Of a stretch of DNA of 64,000 nt, positions 1 to 7,270 are shown piece by piece. The stretch comes from Phycisphaerales bacterium (GTDB lineage: Bacteria; Planctomycetota; Phycisphaerae; Phycisphaerales; UBA1924). The notes under the pieces were generated by a model, which saw only the letters and a list, made by a program, of their open reading frames with translations, was not told the DNA's origin and searched no databases. Both the position numbers and the translations under genes were made by a program. The DNA lies in the NCBI GenBank assembly GCA_040221175.1, contig JAVJVK010000004.1, positions 186,001 to 250,000 of the forward strand, read 5' to 3'. Within the stretch, counting starts at the first letter, position 1, and every line of letters begins with the position of its first letter.

Positions 1-1
1 G

Positions 2-292
2 GTGATGCTCAAGGTCGGCCGCGCGCTCGATGCGCTCGCAGACAGCGGCATCGAGTGCCGGTCCATCCTCGCCGGCGGCGGCGTGACGGCCAACAGCCGC
101 CTGCGCAAGGAGCTGACGTCTCTGGCCGCCGAGCGCGGGCTCGTGCTGCGGTTGCCGAAGATGGAATACTGCCTGGACAACGCCGCGATGATCGCCGCGC
201 TGGGCGGGCTGCGCTTGCTCGCCGGCGAGCGCGACGATCTTACGTTACGCGCCCATCCCTCCAGCGATATCCCGGCGTTCACGGCCTTATGA
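2..292 (+). CDS. tsaD: TsaD C-terminal part (tRNA t6A synthesis), partial
   Basis: This is the last 96 codons of TsaD (Kae1/YgjD family), the catalytic subunit that transfers the threonylcarbamoyl group to A37 of ANN-decoding tRNAs in the cytoplasm. The visible part carries the family C-terminal signatures GGGVTANSRLR and YCLDNAAMIAALG, which close the ASKHA nucleotide-binding fold. The gene runs off the left edge, so the metal-binding HxxxH region is not visible. The stop TGA overlaps the ATG of the next gene (ATGA at 289-292), so the two are probably translationally coupled. Identification is secure from motif order and the C-terminal location. Confidence 0.9.
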   Translation: MMLKVGRALDALADSGIECRSILAGGGVTANSRLRKELTSLAAERGLVLRLPKMEYCLDNAAMIAALGGLRLLAGERDDLTLRAHPSSDIPAFTAL

Positions 293-852
293 GCGGCGAG
301 CCCCCGGACATCGACTACTTCGCCCAGCCCGAGCGGGTCGACCGCCCCGCCCATCCCGCGTCCCTTCCGGACGACGCCATCCTCGCCGACTGCACGCTGG
401 AGCGCGGCCGCATCGGCGGGCCGGGTGGCCAGCACCGCAACAAGGTCGAGACGGCCATCACGCTCACCCACCGGCCAACCGGCCAGAGCGCCCAGGCCGG
501 CGAGCGGCGCAGCCCGAAGGACAACCAGCGCATGGCGCTCCGCCGCCTGCGGCTCGCGCTGGCAACGCACGTTCGCGTGAGCGTCCCCGCCGGCGAGATC
601 CGCAGCGACCTGTGGCTGGAGCGCACGAAGGGCGGCAAGGTCGCCATCAACCCGAATCATCGCGATTTCCCGACGATGCTGGCCGAGGCGATGGACGTCG
701 TGTGGGCCGCGCGCATGGATATACGAAAAGCCGCCGCGCGCCTGCAGGTCAGCCGCACGCAACTGGTCAGGCTGATCGCGAAGCACCCGGCCGCGCTGGC
801 GGAAATGAACGCCGCCCGCGTGCAACGCAAGCTCCGCCCGCTGCACCCCTAG
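289..852 (+). CDS. Release-factor-like GGQ protein (ArfB/YaeJ-like)
   Basis: A 187-residue protein with the class I release-factor catalytic motif GGPGGQHRNKVET near residue 45, the loop that triggers peptidyl-tRNA hydrolysis. It lacks the domains that read stop codons in RF1/RF2, so it is likely a rescue or accessory factor rather than a decoding release factor. The C-terminal 45 residues (from about MDIRKAAARLQVSRTQL) are basic and resemble a small helix-turn-helix rather than the usual disordered ArfB tail. The ATG overlaps the tsaD stop, and I chose this start because the in-frame open stretch upstream lies inside tsaD. Function is inferred from family. Whether it acts on stalled ribosomes is not shown. 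Confidence 0.8.
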   Translation: MSGEPPDIDYFAQPERVDRPAHPASLPDDAILADCTLERGRIGGPGGQHRNKVETAITLTHRPTGQSAQAGERRSPKDNQRMALRRLRLALATHVRVSVPAGEIRSDLWLERTKGGKVAINPNHRDFPTMLAEAMDVVWAARMDIRKAAARLQVSRTQLVRLIAKHPAALAEMNAARVQRKLRPLHP

Positions 853-873
853 GTCCTCCGCCGCGGACCGCGG

Positions 874-1503
874 CTAGGCGACCGGCGGGCGGACGATGCG
901 GCGAGGTTCGCGCCGGGCCGCCAGCAGCAGCCCGCCCAGCACGGCCACGCCCGCCGGCGCTGGCACCACGCGGATGGTCGCCTCGCCCTCGGCGAAGTCG
1001 TCCAGACGAGACTCTTCCGAAAATTCCCAGGGGTCCGTGTGCACGTCGAAGCGAGTGGTCAGCGTCTCCAGTTCGACCGACAGGGGTGCCGCTACGTCCG
1101 TCGGGGCGGTGTACGTCACCTCCCAGAACGCCATGGGATTGGTCGGGTCGCCAAAAATACCCGCGCCAATGAACCCGTGCAACTGGCCGGCAATAATGCC
1201 GCCCACGCCCGCGCCGTCGATCACGCCAGCCGTCGCGCCCGGCCCGTCCATTGGTTGGATGAGGCTCGGCCCCTCCAGCCCCTGCGCCCCCGCCGAGGAC
1301 AGCAGCGACGTGGCCACCCAACTCATACAGAAGTCCCTCGCGTCGAAGTACGCCTCCATCCGCACCGTCGTCGACTGCCCCGGCTCCAGGACCGGGTCGT
1401 CCACCAGGATCGTGATGCCGTTGGCGGCGATCTGGGCGCCGGCCGCGCCGGCGGTCAGCAGCAGGGCCAGGGTGCTCAACATGCTCGATCGGGTGCGCGT
1501 CAT
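874..1503 (-). CDS. Exported protein with VPAPAG sorting tail, copy A
   Basis: A 209-residue protein starting with a signal peptide (MTRTRSSM followed by a hydrophobic stretch ending AGAQ). It ends with VVPAPAGVAVLGGLLLAARR, a motif-hydrophobic-arginine arrangement like the PEP-CTERM-type surface sorting tails common in planctomycetes. The middle has no domain I recognise; it is rich in beta-type sequence (ILVDDPVLEPGQSTTVRMEAYF). The start ATG at 1501-1503 follows a strong GGAGGAGG. It is a tandem paralogue of the gene at 1579-2175 and about 70 bp downstream of it, with conserved upstream DNA. Copy A continues past the arginines with RIVRPPVA, unlike copy B. Function unknown. Confidence 0.75.
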   Translation of the reverse strand: MTRTRSSMLSTLALLLTAGAAGAQIAANGITILVDDPVLEPGQSTTVRMEAYFDARDFCMSWVATSLLSSAGAQGLEGPSLIQPMDGPGATAGVIDGAGVGGIIAGQLHGFIGAGIFGDPTNPMAFWEVTYTAPTDVAAPLSVELETLTTRFDVHTDPWEFSEESRLDDFAEGEATIRVVPAPAGVAVLGGLLLAARREPRRIVRPPVA

Positions 1504-1578
1504 GGGCCGTCCTCCTCCCAACACCATACCGGACGTTCCGCCCGCGTGCCAGAAAAGCACGGCGCTCGGACGCCGCCT

Positions 1579-2175
1579 CTACCGCCGCCGCCCCGCCGCC
1601 ACCAGCAGCCCGCCCAGCACGACCACCCCCGCCGGCGCCGGCACCACGCGGATCGTCGCCTCGCCCTCGGCGAAGTCGTCCAGGCGGGATTCATACAAGT
1701 GTGAGTCGCGCTCCAGGTACACGAAGAACCCGCTGGTCTCGGTCGTCAGGCCGACATCGAACGCAGCGGCCACGTCGCTCGGGGCGGTGTACGTGGCCTC
1801 CCAGAACGCGATGGGGTTGCTCGGGTCGCCGTAGATCCCCCCCAGCATGTGCAACTGCCCGGCGATGATGCCGGTGACGCCGGCGCCGTCGATCACGCCC
1901 GCCGTCGTGCCCGGCCCGTCCATCGTGCCGAGCAGTCGCGGGCCCTCGAGCCCCTGCGCCCCGGCCGAGGACAGCAACGACGTGGCCACCGCACTCATGC
2001 AGTAGTCCCTGGCATCGAAGTACGCCTCCATCCGCACCGTCGTCGACTGCCCCGGCTCGAGCACCGGGTCGTCCACCAGGATCGTGATGCCGTTGGCGGC
2101 GATCTGGGCGCTGGCCGCGCCGGCGGCCAGCAGCAGGGCCAGGGCGCTCAGAGTGGTCGTCCGGGTGCGCGTCAT
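1579..2175 (-). CDS. Exported protein with VPAPAG sorting tail, copy B
   Basis: A 198-residue paralogue of the gene just downstream. It shares the signal peptide (MTRTRTTTLSALALLLAAGA...ASAQ), nearly the whole first half (IAANGITILVDDPVLEPGQ is identical) and the tail VVPAPAGVVVLGGLLVAAGRRR. The divergent part is around residues 130-170. The ATG at 2173-2175 is preceded by AGAGGAGGACC, matching the other copy. The two genes are very probably one recent duplication including the ribosome-binding region. An exported and tail-anchored or sorted location is inferred. No enzymatic domain is visible. Confidence 0.75.
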   Translation of the reverse strand: MTRTRTTTLSALALLLAAGAASAQIAANGITILVDDPVLEPGQSTTVRMEAYFDARDYCMSAVATSLLSSAGAQGLEGPRLLGTMDGPGTTAGVIDGAGVTGIIAGQLHMLGGIYGDPSNPIAFWEATYTAPSDVAAAFDVGLTTETSGFFVYLERDSHLYESRLDDFAEGEATIRVVPAPAGVVVLGGLLVAAGRRR

Positions 2176-2271
2176 GGGCGGTCCTCCTCTGAGCACCATA
2201 CCGGACGTTCCGCCCGCGAGCCAGCAATGCGCCACGGCCTTTTCCCGCGCGCTGACGGCCCCCGGCGGGCC

Positions 2272-2946
2272 CTACGCGGCGTCCTGGCCGCTCGTCCCGG
2301 CGCTGCGGCCCTGCGTTGTCGCCGTACGGACCGATCCCAGTTGCACCAGCAGCACGTCGCCGCGGACCAGGTGCCGGCCGTGCTGGGCGTCGATGGCGTA
2401 CTGCACCTCGCCCACGCCCACTTCGAGTGTTTCATCGGTGAACCGCTTGCTCGTGGTCGTGCCCAGGATGGTGTAGTCGCCCTCGCCGGGCAGCAGCCGC
2501 TTGACGATATAAAAAGTCCCCTGCGGCCCGCCGCCCTGCCACGAGACCTCGACCAGCCCGCCCTGGCGCACCACGAACCCGGCGTTGCTCGGGCGCTCGG
2601 GCGGCCCGGCGTCGCCCGGCCTGTCGCGCGGGCTCAGCCCCGCCAGGGCGTACACGCCCTCGTCCTCGGTCACGGCCGCGTGCGTCTTGATGGCGGCGAT
2701 GGCCGCGCGGGCGCGGTCCATCGTCCGGCGGATGCTCATCCGCCACGCCCGCGTCGCGGCCTTGGCCCGGCTGGCGGCCCGGTCGGCCTCGAGCCGCATC
2801 TGCCGGCTCTCCAGCACGAGGTCGCGGATCTCCTCGGCGAGCTCCTCGCCCAGGCCGATCGCCTCGGCGTGGTCGATCCACCGCTGGGTATGGGCCCCGA
2901 TCCAGTCCAGGGCGTCGGTGGGGTTGCGGGGCAGGTTCTCGGGCAT
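2272..2946 (-). CDS. Unknown protein with fibronectin-III-like C-terminus
   Basis: A 224-residue protein without a signal peptide. Residues about 1-110 are helical and charged (EELAEEIRDLVLESRQMRLEADRAASRAKAATRAW), consistent with a helical hairpin or short coiled coil. Residues about 135-215 read as a beta-sandwich of fibronectin type III character, with the typical GLVEVSWQG and FTDETLEVGVGEVQYAI strands. I chose the ATG at 2944-2946 (MPENLPRN); the open frame extends upstream but without convincing coding character. The gene stands alone on the minus strand, downstream of a 21-bp phased repeat array. I do not know its function. Confidence 0.65.
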   Translation of the reverse strand: MPENLPRNPTDALDWIGAHTQRWIDHAEAIGLGEELAEEIRDLVLESRQMRLEADRAASRAKAATRAWRMSIRRTMDRARAAIAAIKTHAAVTEDEGVYALAGLSPRDRPGDAGPPERPSNAGFVVRQGGLVEVSWQGGGPQGTFYIVKRLLPGEGDYTILGTTTSKRFTDETLEVGVGEVQYAIDAQHGRHLVRGDVLLVQLGSVRTATTQGRSAGTSGQDAA

Positions 2947-3070
2947 GGCTGGTGTCCTGTCTGGGTGTGGTCGGGAGCGCCCCGGGGCTTGGCGGGGCTT
3001 GCGGCAGCCCCCGCGTTCCCTTGCATCGACCGGCACGGCCGCCCGCTTGACTGCAAAACCCCACCGACGG

Positions 3071-3301
3071 CCAAGAACGCCCCGAACCGGCATGTTTTGC
3101 GCCCGTTTCGGTGTTTCAACGGGCCACGGACACTCTGAAACGCCCCGACTCCACGCGTCAACGGCCCATTTCCAAGCGTCAACGCCCCGTTGACGCGTCG
3201 CATCGGTGCGTTGACACGTCGCATCGGTGCGTTGACGCGTCGCATCGAATCATTGACGCGTGGGCGCGGGCCGTTGAAAGCCGTCTCGGGCCCGTTGCCG
3301 T
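3071..3301. repeat. 21-bp phased array with inverted centre
   Basis: This fills most of the 392-bp gap between two minus-strand genes. Forward units (GCGTCAACG type) begin at 3113, 3134 (weak), 3155 and 3176. Reverse units (CGTTGACGC type) begin at 3188, 3209, 3230, 3251, 3272 and 3293, every step being exactly 21 bp. The centre is a perfect 9-bp inverted repeat: GCGTCAACG at 3176-3184, then CCC, then CGTTGACGC at 3188-3196. Three units (3189-3251) are near-identical 21-mers; the outer ones are eroded. Both strands can be read as heptapeptide repeats (RRVNAPM on the minus strand, RRIGALT on the plus strand), so an eroded coding repeat is possible. No other feature was seen in 2947-3338. Confidence 0.7.
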
Positions 3302-3338
3302 GCCCCGATGGCTTCGCGGCGCACGCCAGTCGCTCCGC

Positions 3339-5312
3339 TCAGGGACCGCCGGGCGTCCCGGCGGCATCCGCCCCGCCCTCGCCGGCACGCCAGCGGGCCT
3401 CGGCGGCTTTGAGGAGGTCGATGATGCGCGCGAAGGCGTCCGGGTCGGTCTGCGAAGGGAAATGGGGGTTGTGGTTCGGGTGGCCGGCGGCCCGCTCGGC
3501 GCGGACGAGCAGCCAGGCCCGCAGCGTCTGGTCGTCCTCTTCGAGCGTGGGGTCGACGCCGGCGTTCAGCAGCAGCGCGACGGCATTCGCATCGGCCTCG
3601 AGCGCGGCGGGCAGCAATGCGTTGAAGCCCCGGCGTGCGGGCGTATTGGGATCGACGCCCAACTCGAGAAGGCGGGCGAGCATGGCCGGACCGCCGCGAA
3701 CGGTGGCCCGCGCGACCTCCTCGCCCTCGATGTGCAGCGACTCGATGGTCAACCCCGGCTGGCTGGCCAGCAGCGCGTCCAGCGCGGGCAGGGCGCCCTC
3801 CTCGATCGCCGATTCGACCAAGGGGACGATGCCCTCGACCGAAGGGGCCGGCCCGATCGCGAGCATGCGCCGCGTCAGGCCCAGGTCCTTCCGCTCGTGC
3901 CAACGCCAGGCCGCCGCGTCGGCCCGGACCGCGCCATCGAGGACGTCCGCCGGCCAGCGGGGATCCTCGGTCAGCCCGCGCTCGGCCAGCCCCTGAGCGA
4001 ACGCCGGGTCGTTGGCGCTCATCGCCGACGAGGCCGCGCTGCCCAGCACGAAGGGGTGATCGCCCAGGATCACCAGCGCCCGTGCGCGCGTGTCGTCGCT
4101 CGCGTAGACGAGCATGGAGGCCAGGTCGATGGGCAGTGGGCCCGCCGCCAGTTCGTCCAGGAGCCGCCGGGCGATCGCGTCGTGGCCGTGACGGATCGCC
4201 ATCGCCAGGGGCCCGCGCCCCCAGCCGTCGGCGGTGGTCGGGGCGCCCGCGTCCAGCAAGCGCTCGACCACGGCGGCGTGCCCGCGGGCCGCGGCCCACT
4301 CCAGCGTCGTCGTGTCGGTCAGGGCGCCGGGCAGGCCCCCGCGCCGGCGATGGACCACGCTGGCCGAAGCGCCGGCGGCCAGCAACCGCTCGACCTCGAC
4401 CAGGTCCCCTACCGCCGCGGCCCGGTGCAGCGGGGGCAGCCGATCGACGGCCATCGATCGGTGCAGCGTCAGCGCGGTGCTCGCGGTGACGACGAGGACG
4501 AGCGCCAGCGCCGCGCCGAGCACGGGCGCGCGGGCGGTGAGCAGCTCGGTCGTCGTCGTGCGCTCGTCGCGGGCGCGGCCGCACTCGGGGCAGGGCGCGC
4601 CGTTCGGCAGGCCGTCGCGGGCATGACCACAGCCAGCGCAGCGGTTCTTCCGTGCGCGTCGCCAGCGACGAAGCGGCCGCAGCGCGAGCAGCGGCGACAA
4701 CGCGACGAACCACACCGCCGCGAAGACCACCGTGTTCACCAGCAGGCCAACGGGCATCGGCCGCAGCGGCACGATCGGTCGCCGCCAGTGGGTGACCCAC
4801 GGGCGCACGACCGACGCCGCCTCGGGGCGACCAACCTCGTGCGGCAGCGGCCAGGCGTACGCCTCCGCCTCCACGCCCCCTCGCACGAACTCGCCGGGCA
4901 GGACGAGTTGGGTCGGCCCCGCGTGGCGCACCGCCCGCACGCAGCGCATCGGCCACCCGGCGCTCGCCTCCCACGCCATGTCCCGCGTCCGTTCCCGCGC
5001 GGGCGCGAACGGCCCGGGCTGGTCTTCGAGCTGGTGCCCCACGCTCCATGCGGGCAGCTGGACCGTCGCGCTGCGGTCCGGCGGCCGATCCCACAGGCTG
5101 AGCGGAATGAACGTCCGCCACGTCAGCGTCCGGTCGCGGCCGTGCTCGACCACCCACCCGCGCATCTCGGTCCGGCTGCCGACTGGCTCACCGGTCAGCA
5201 ACGTGTCGGGCCACGCCGAGCGATCCAGGAGCGCGCCCGCCCACGCGACGAGAAGGCTCGTGCACAGGCCCAGGGCGAGCAGCAGGATGGGCACGAACAC
5301 GAGCCGCCTCAC
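3339..5312 (-). CDS. Membrane protein with zinc ribbon and ankyrin repeats, copy 1
   Basis: A 657-residue protein with a GTG start (5310-5312) that overlaps the stop of the upstream paralogue (GTGA), the last gene of a seven-gene operon. Order of parts: an N-terminal membrane segment (RRLVFVPILLLALGL), about 160 residues of unknown fold, a second membrane segment near 190-210, a zinc ribbon near 220-245 (CAGCGHARDG...CPECGRARD), a third membrane segment near 260-280, then ankyrin repeats to the end (LPPLHRAAAVGDLVEVERLL, LEWAAARGHAAVVERLLDAGA and others). The hydrophobic segments predict that the ribbon is cytoplasmic and the ankyrin part is extracytoplasmic. Partners are unknown. Confidence 0.8.
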   Translation of the reverse strand: MRRLVFVPILLLALGLCTSLLVAWAGALLDRSAWPDTLLTGEPVGSRTEMRGWVVEHGRDRTLTWRTFIPLSLWDRPPDRSATVQLPAWSVGHQLEDQPGPFAPARERTRDMAWEASAGWPMRCVRAVRHAGPTQLVLPGEFVRGGVEAEAYAWPLPHEVGRPEAASVVRPWVTHWRRPIVPLRPMPVGLLVNTVVFAAVWFVALSPLLALRPLRRWRRARKNRCAGCGHARDGLPNGAPCPECGRARDERTTTTELLTARAPVLGAALALVLVVTASTALTLHRSMAVDRLPPLHRAAAVGDLVEVERLLAAGASASVVHRRRGGLPGALTDTTTLEWAAARGHAAVVERLLDAGAPTTADGWGRGPLAMAIRHGHDAIARRLLDELAAGPLPIDLASMLVYASDDTRARALVILGDHPFVLGSAASSAMSANDPAFAQGLAERGLTEDPRWPADVLDGAVRADAAAWRWHERKDLGLTRRMLAIGPAPSVEGIVPLVESAIEEGALPALDALLASQPGLTIESLHIEGEEVARATVRGGPAMLARLLELGVDPNTPARRGFNALLPAALEADANAVALLLNAGVDPTLEEDDQTLRAWLLVRAERAAGHPNHNPHFPSQTDPDAFARIIDLLKAAEARWRAGEGGADAAGTPGGP

Positions 5313-7231
5313 GGCGCGCCCTCGGCGTCGCGGAGCAGGTCGTGGATCTCCTTGGCGCCCGGCGTGCCGCCGCGGGCCGCCCACCAGCGCGTGCGGGGCG
5401 TGCGTCCGTCGGCGTCCTTCGCGCTGGCGTCGGCGCCAAGCTCCAGCAGCACGCGGACGTTGGCCGCGTCGCCCTTCCCGGCGGCCACGTGCAGGGCCGT
5501 CAACGAGACGTCGTTGCGCGCCTCCAGCGGCACGCCCAGCCCGACCAGCCGCTCGATGGCCCCGGGCGCCTCGCCGCCGAAGCACACGTGGTGCAGGGCC
5601 GTGTTGCCGATCCAGTCGCGCCACCGCAGGTCGACGCCCTCGGCCACGAGCACCTCGATGGCCGCCAGCGGGTCGGGCACGCGGCCCAGCAGGGAGACGA
5701 AGTCGTCACCCGCCGACCTGGCATCGAAGCCCCGGTCGAGCATGGCCTCGAGCAGGTCCTGGTCGCCCCAGCGGTACGCCGCGAGGGCCACGTCGCGCTC
5801 ATCGCGGAACGTGCCGGTCGTGCGGTCGAGCACCATCCGCCAGATGGCCTCGTCGCGCCCGGCCAGCGCGACGCTGAAGAGTTGCAGGCGCACCGTCCCG
5901 CGGCCCAGCGCGTCGACCTGGTCGAACATGGCCTCGAGCAGCGCGGTGTTGCCCCGCCAGGCCGCGATGGCGATGGGCGCGGGCGTGGTCTTGGGGTCGC
6001 TGGTGACCGAGGCGCCCGCGGCGATCAACCGCTCGGCGATGTCGTCGTGCCCGCACGCGACCGCCAGGGCCAGCGGCGAGCGCCGGTCGCCGAGCATGTC
6101 GTAGTACGCCCCCGCGCCGATGAGCTCGTCGACCACCTGCGTGTGGCCCCGCGCGGCGGCCCACTCGATGGGCCGGGCGCCCTGCATGGGGCTGACGTTC
6201 AGCGGCCGCAGGTCGGGCGCGTCCTTGTCGGCAAGGGCCCCCGCCGCCAGCAGCTCGCGCACGCGCTGGGCGTCGCCCTCGGCCGCGGCCCGGTGCATCG
6301 GCGGCAGGCGCTCGGCCGTGGCGATGCGCTGGGCGCCCACGGCGGCGACCCAGCCCACGACCAGCAGCAGGGCGAGTACTGGCAGGACGATCATGCCGCG
6401 CAGCACCCGCCGGGGCTTGGTTCCCCACTGGGTGTTGCACTCCGGGCATGTCACGGTCGGGTCGTCGACGGCGCCCAGGTCGTACCCGCAGCGCAGGCAC
6501 CGGCCCCGGCCCGCGCGCCGCCCGGTGCGCCAGCGCAGCCACAGGTGCACCGGCAGCATCAGCATTTGCAGGATGGCCAGCCAGACAAGAGCCCAGAACA
6601 CGGCGTTGACCGCAAGCCCCGCCCACATGGGCGTCAGTGGGATGGCGTGCTCGTCCTCGGTGTCCCAGTGCAGCATCGAGGCGTCGAACGAGGTCGAGCC
6701 CCACGGGTACACCCAATACGACGCGAGTACGCCGCCGCGGATGCGCTCGCCGGGCGTGTCGAGCCGGTCATCGCCGGCGACCCAGCGCACGCGCAGGCAC
6801 CGCACGGGCCACCCGGCCTCGCGTTCCTCGAAGCTGGGCAGGGCGTTGACCAGGAGGGCGATGGGCGCGGGCTCTTCGGGCGGCGGCCGCTGCGCACGGC
6901 TGAATCCGGGCACGTCGATCTCACCCCACGTGCGCTCTTCGGCATCGCTGCCCAGCGTGACGCGGCGGAGGTAGGCGTTCCGCGGGTCCGTGAACCATTC
7001 GTCCCGCCAGCCCCAACCCCATCGGCGGGTCAGCGTCGCGTCGGTCCACTGGGCGAGGCGCCACTGGTTGAGCTGGCCCACCTCGACCCGCGGCTCGTAG
7101 AACCATGCGCTGGTGAGCGGATTGCGCAGGTCGTAGCCGCGCCACATCGTGGCCGATGTCCACGCCACGCCGATGCTCGTCGCAAGCCCGAGGGCCAGGA
7201 GCAGGACAAGGATGACCATCACGCGGCGCAC
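5309..7231 (-). CDS. Membrane protein with zinc ribbon and ankyrin repeats, copy 2
   Basis: A 640-residue paralogue of the next gene downstream with the same architecture: first membrane segment (VMVILVLLLALGLATSIGVAW), an extracytoplasmic-type region, second membrane segment near 210-235, zinc ribbon near 240-268 (CLRCGYDLGAVDDPTVTCPEC), third membrane segment near 277-297, then ankyrin repeats to the C-terminus (RLPPMHRAAAEGDAQRVREL, IEWAAARGHTQVVDELIGAG, TALHVAAGKGDAANVRVLLE). The GTG at 7229-7231 was chosen because it aligns with the paralogue start and has AAGGA about 8 nt upstream; an ATG four codons later is possible. It lies 39 bp after the RND permease stop and is probably cotranscribed. 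Role unknown. Confidence 0.8.
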   Translation of the reverse strand: MRRVMVILVLLLALGLATSIGVAWTSATMWRGYDLRNPLTSAWFYEPRVEVGQLNQWRLAQWTDATLTRRWGWGWRDEWFTDPRNAYLRRVTLGSDAEERTWGEIDVPGFSRAQRPPPEEPAPIALLVNALPSFEEREAGWPVRCLRVRWVAGDDRLDTPGERIRGGVLASYWVYPWGSTSFDASMLHWDTEDEHAIPLTPMWAGLAVNAVFWALVWLAILQMLMLPVHLWLRWRTGRRAGRGRCLRCGYDLGAVDDPTVTCPECNTQWGTKPRRVLRGMIVLPVLALLLVVGWVAAVGAQRIATAERLPPMHRAAAEGDAQRVRELLAAGALADKDAPDLRPLNVSPMQGARPIEWAAARGHTQVVDELIGAGAYYDMLGDRRSPLALAVACGHDDIAERLIAAGASVTSDPKTTPAPIAIAAWRGNTALLEAMFDQVDALGRGTVRLQLFSVALAGRDEAIWRMVLDRTTGTFRDERDVALAAYRWGDQDLLEAMLDRGFDARSAGDDFVSLLGRVPDPLAAIEVLVAEGVDLRWRDWIGNTALHHVCFGGEAPGAIERLVGLGVPLEARNDVSLTALHVAAGKGDAANVRVLLELGADASAKDADGRTPRTRWWAARGGTPGAKEIHDLLRDAEGAP

Positions 7232-7270
7232 GGGGCATCCTTGGCCACCACCACGCGCCGGGCAGACCAC

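Noticed and set aside
860-874. Palindrome GCCGCGG-A-CCGCGGC between convergent genes
   Set aside because: It has no T-tract on either strand and cannot form a full stem with a one-base loop, so I do not call a terminator.
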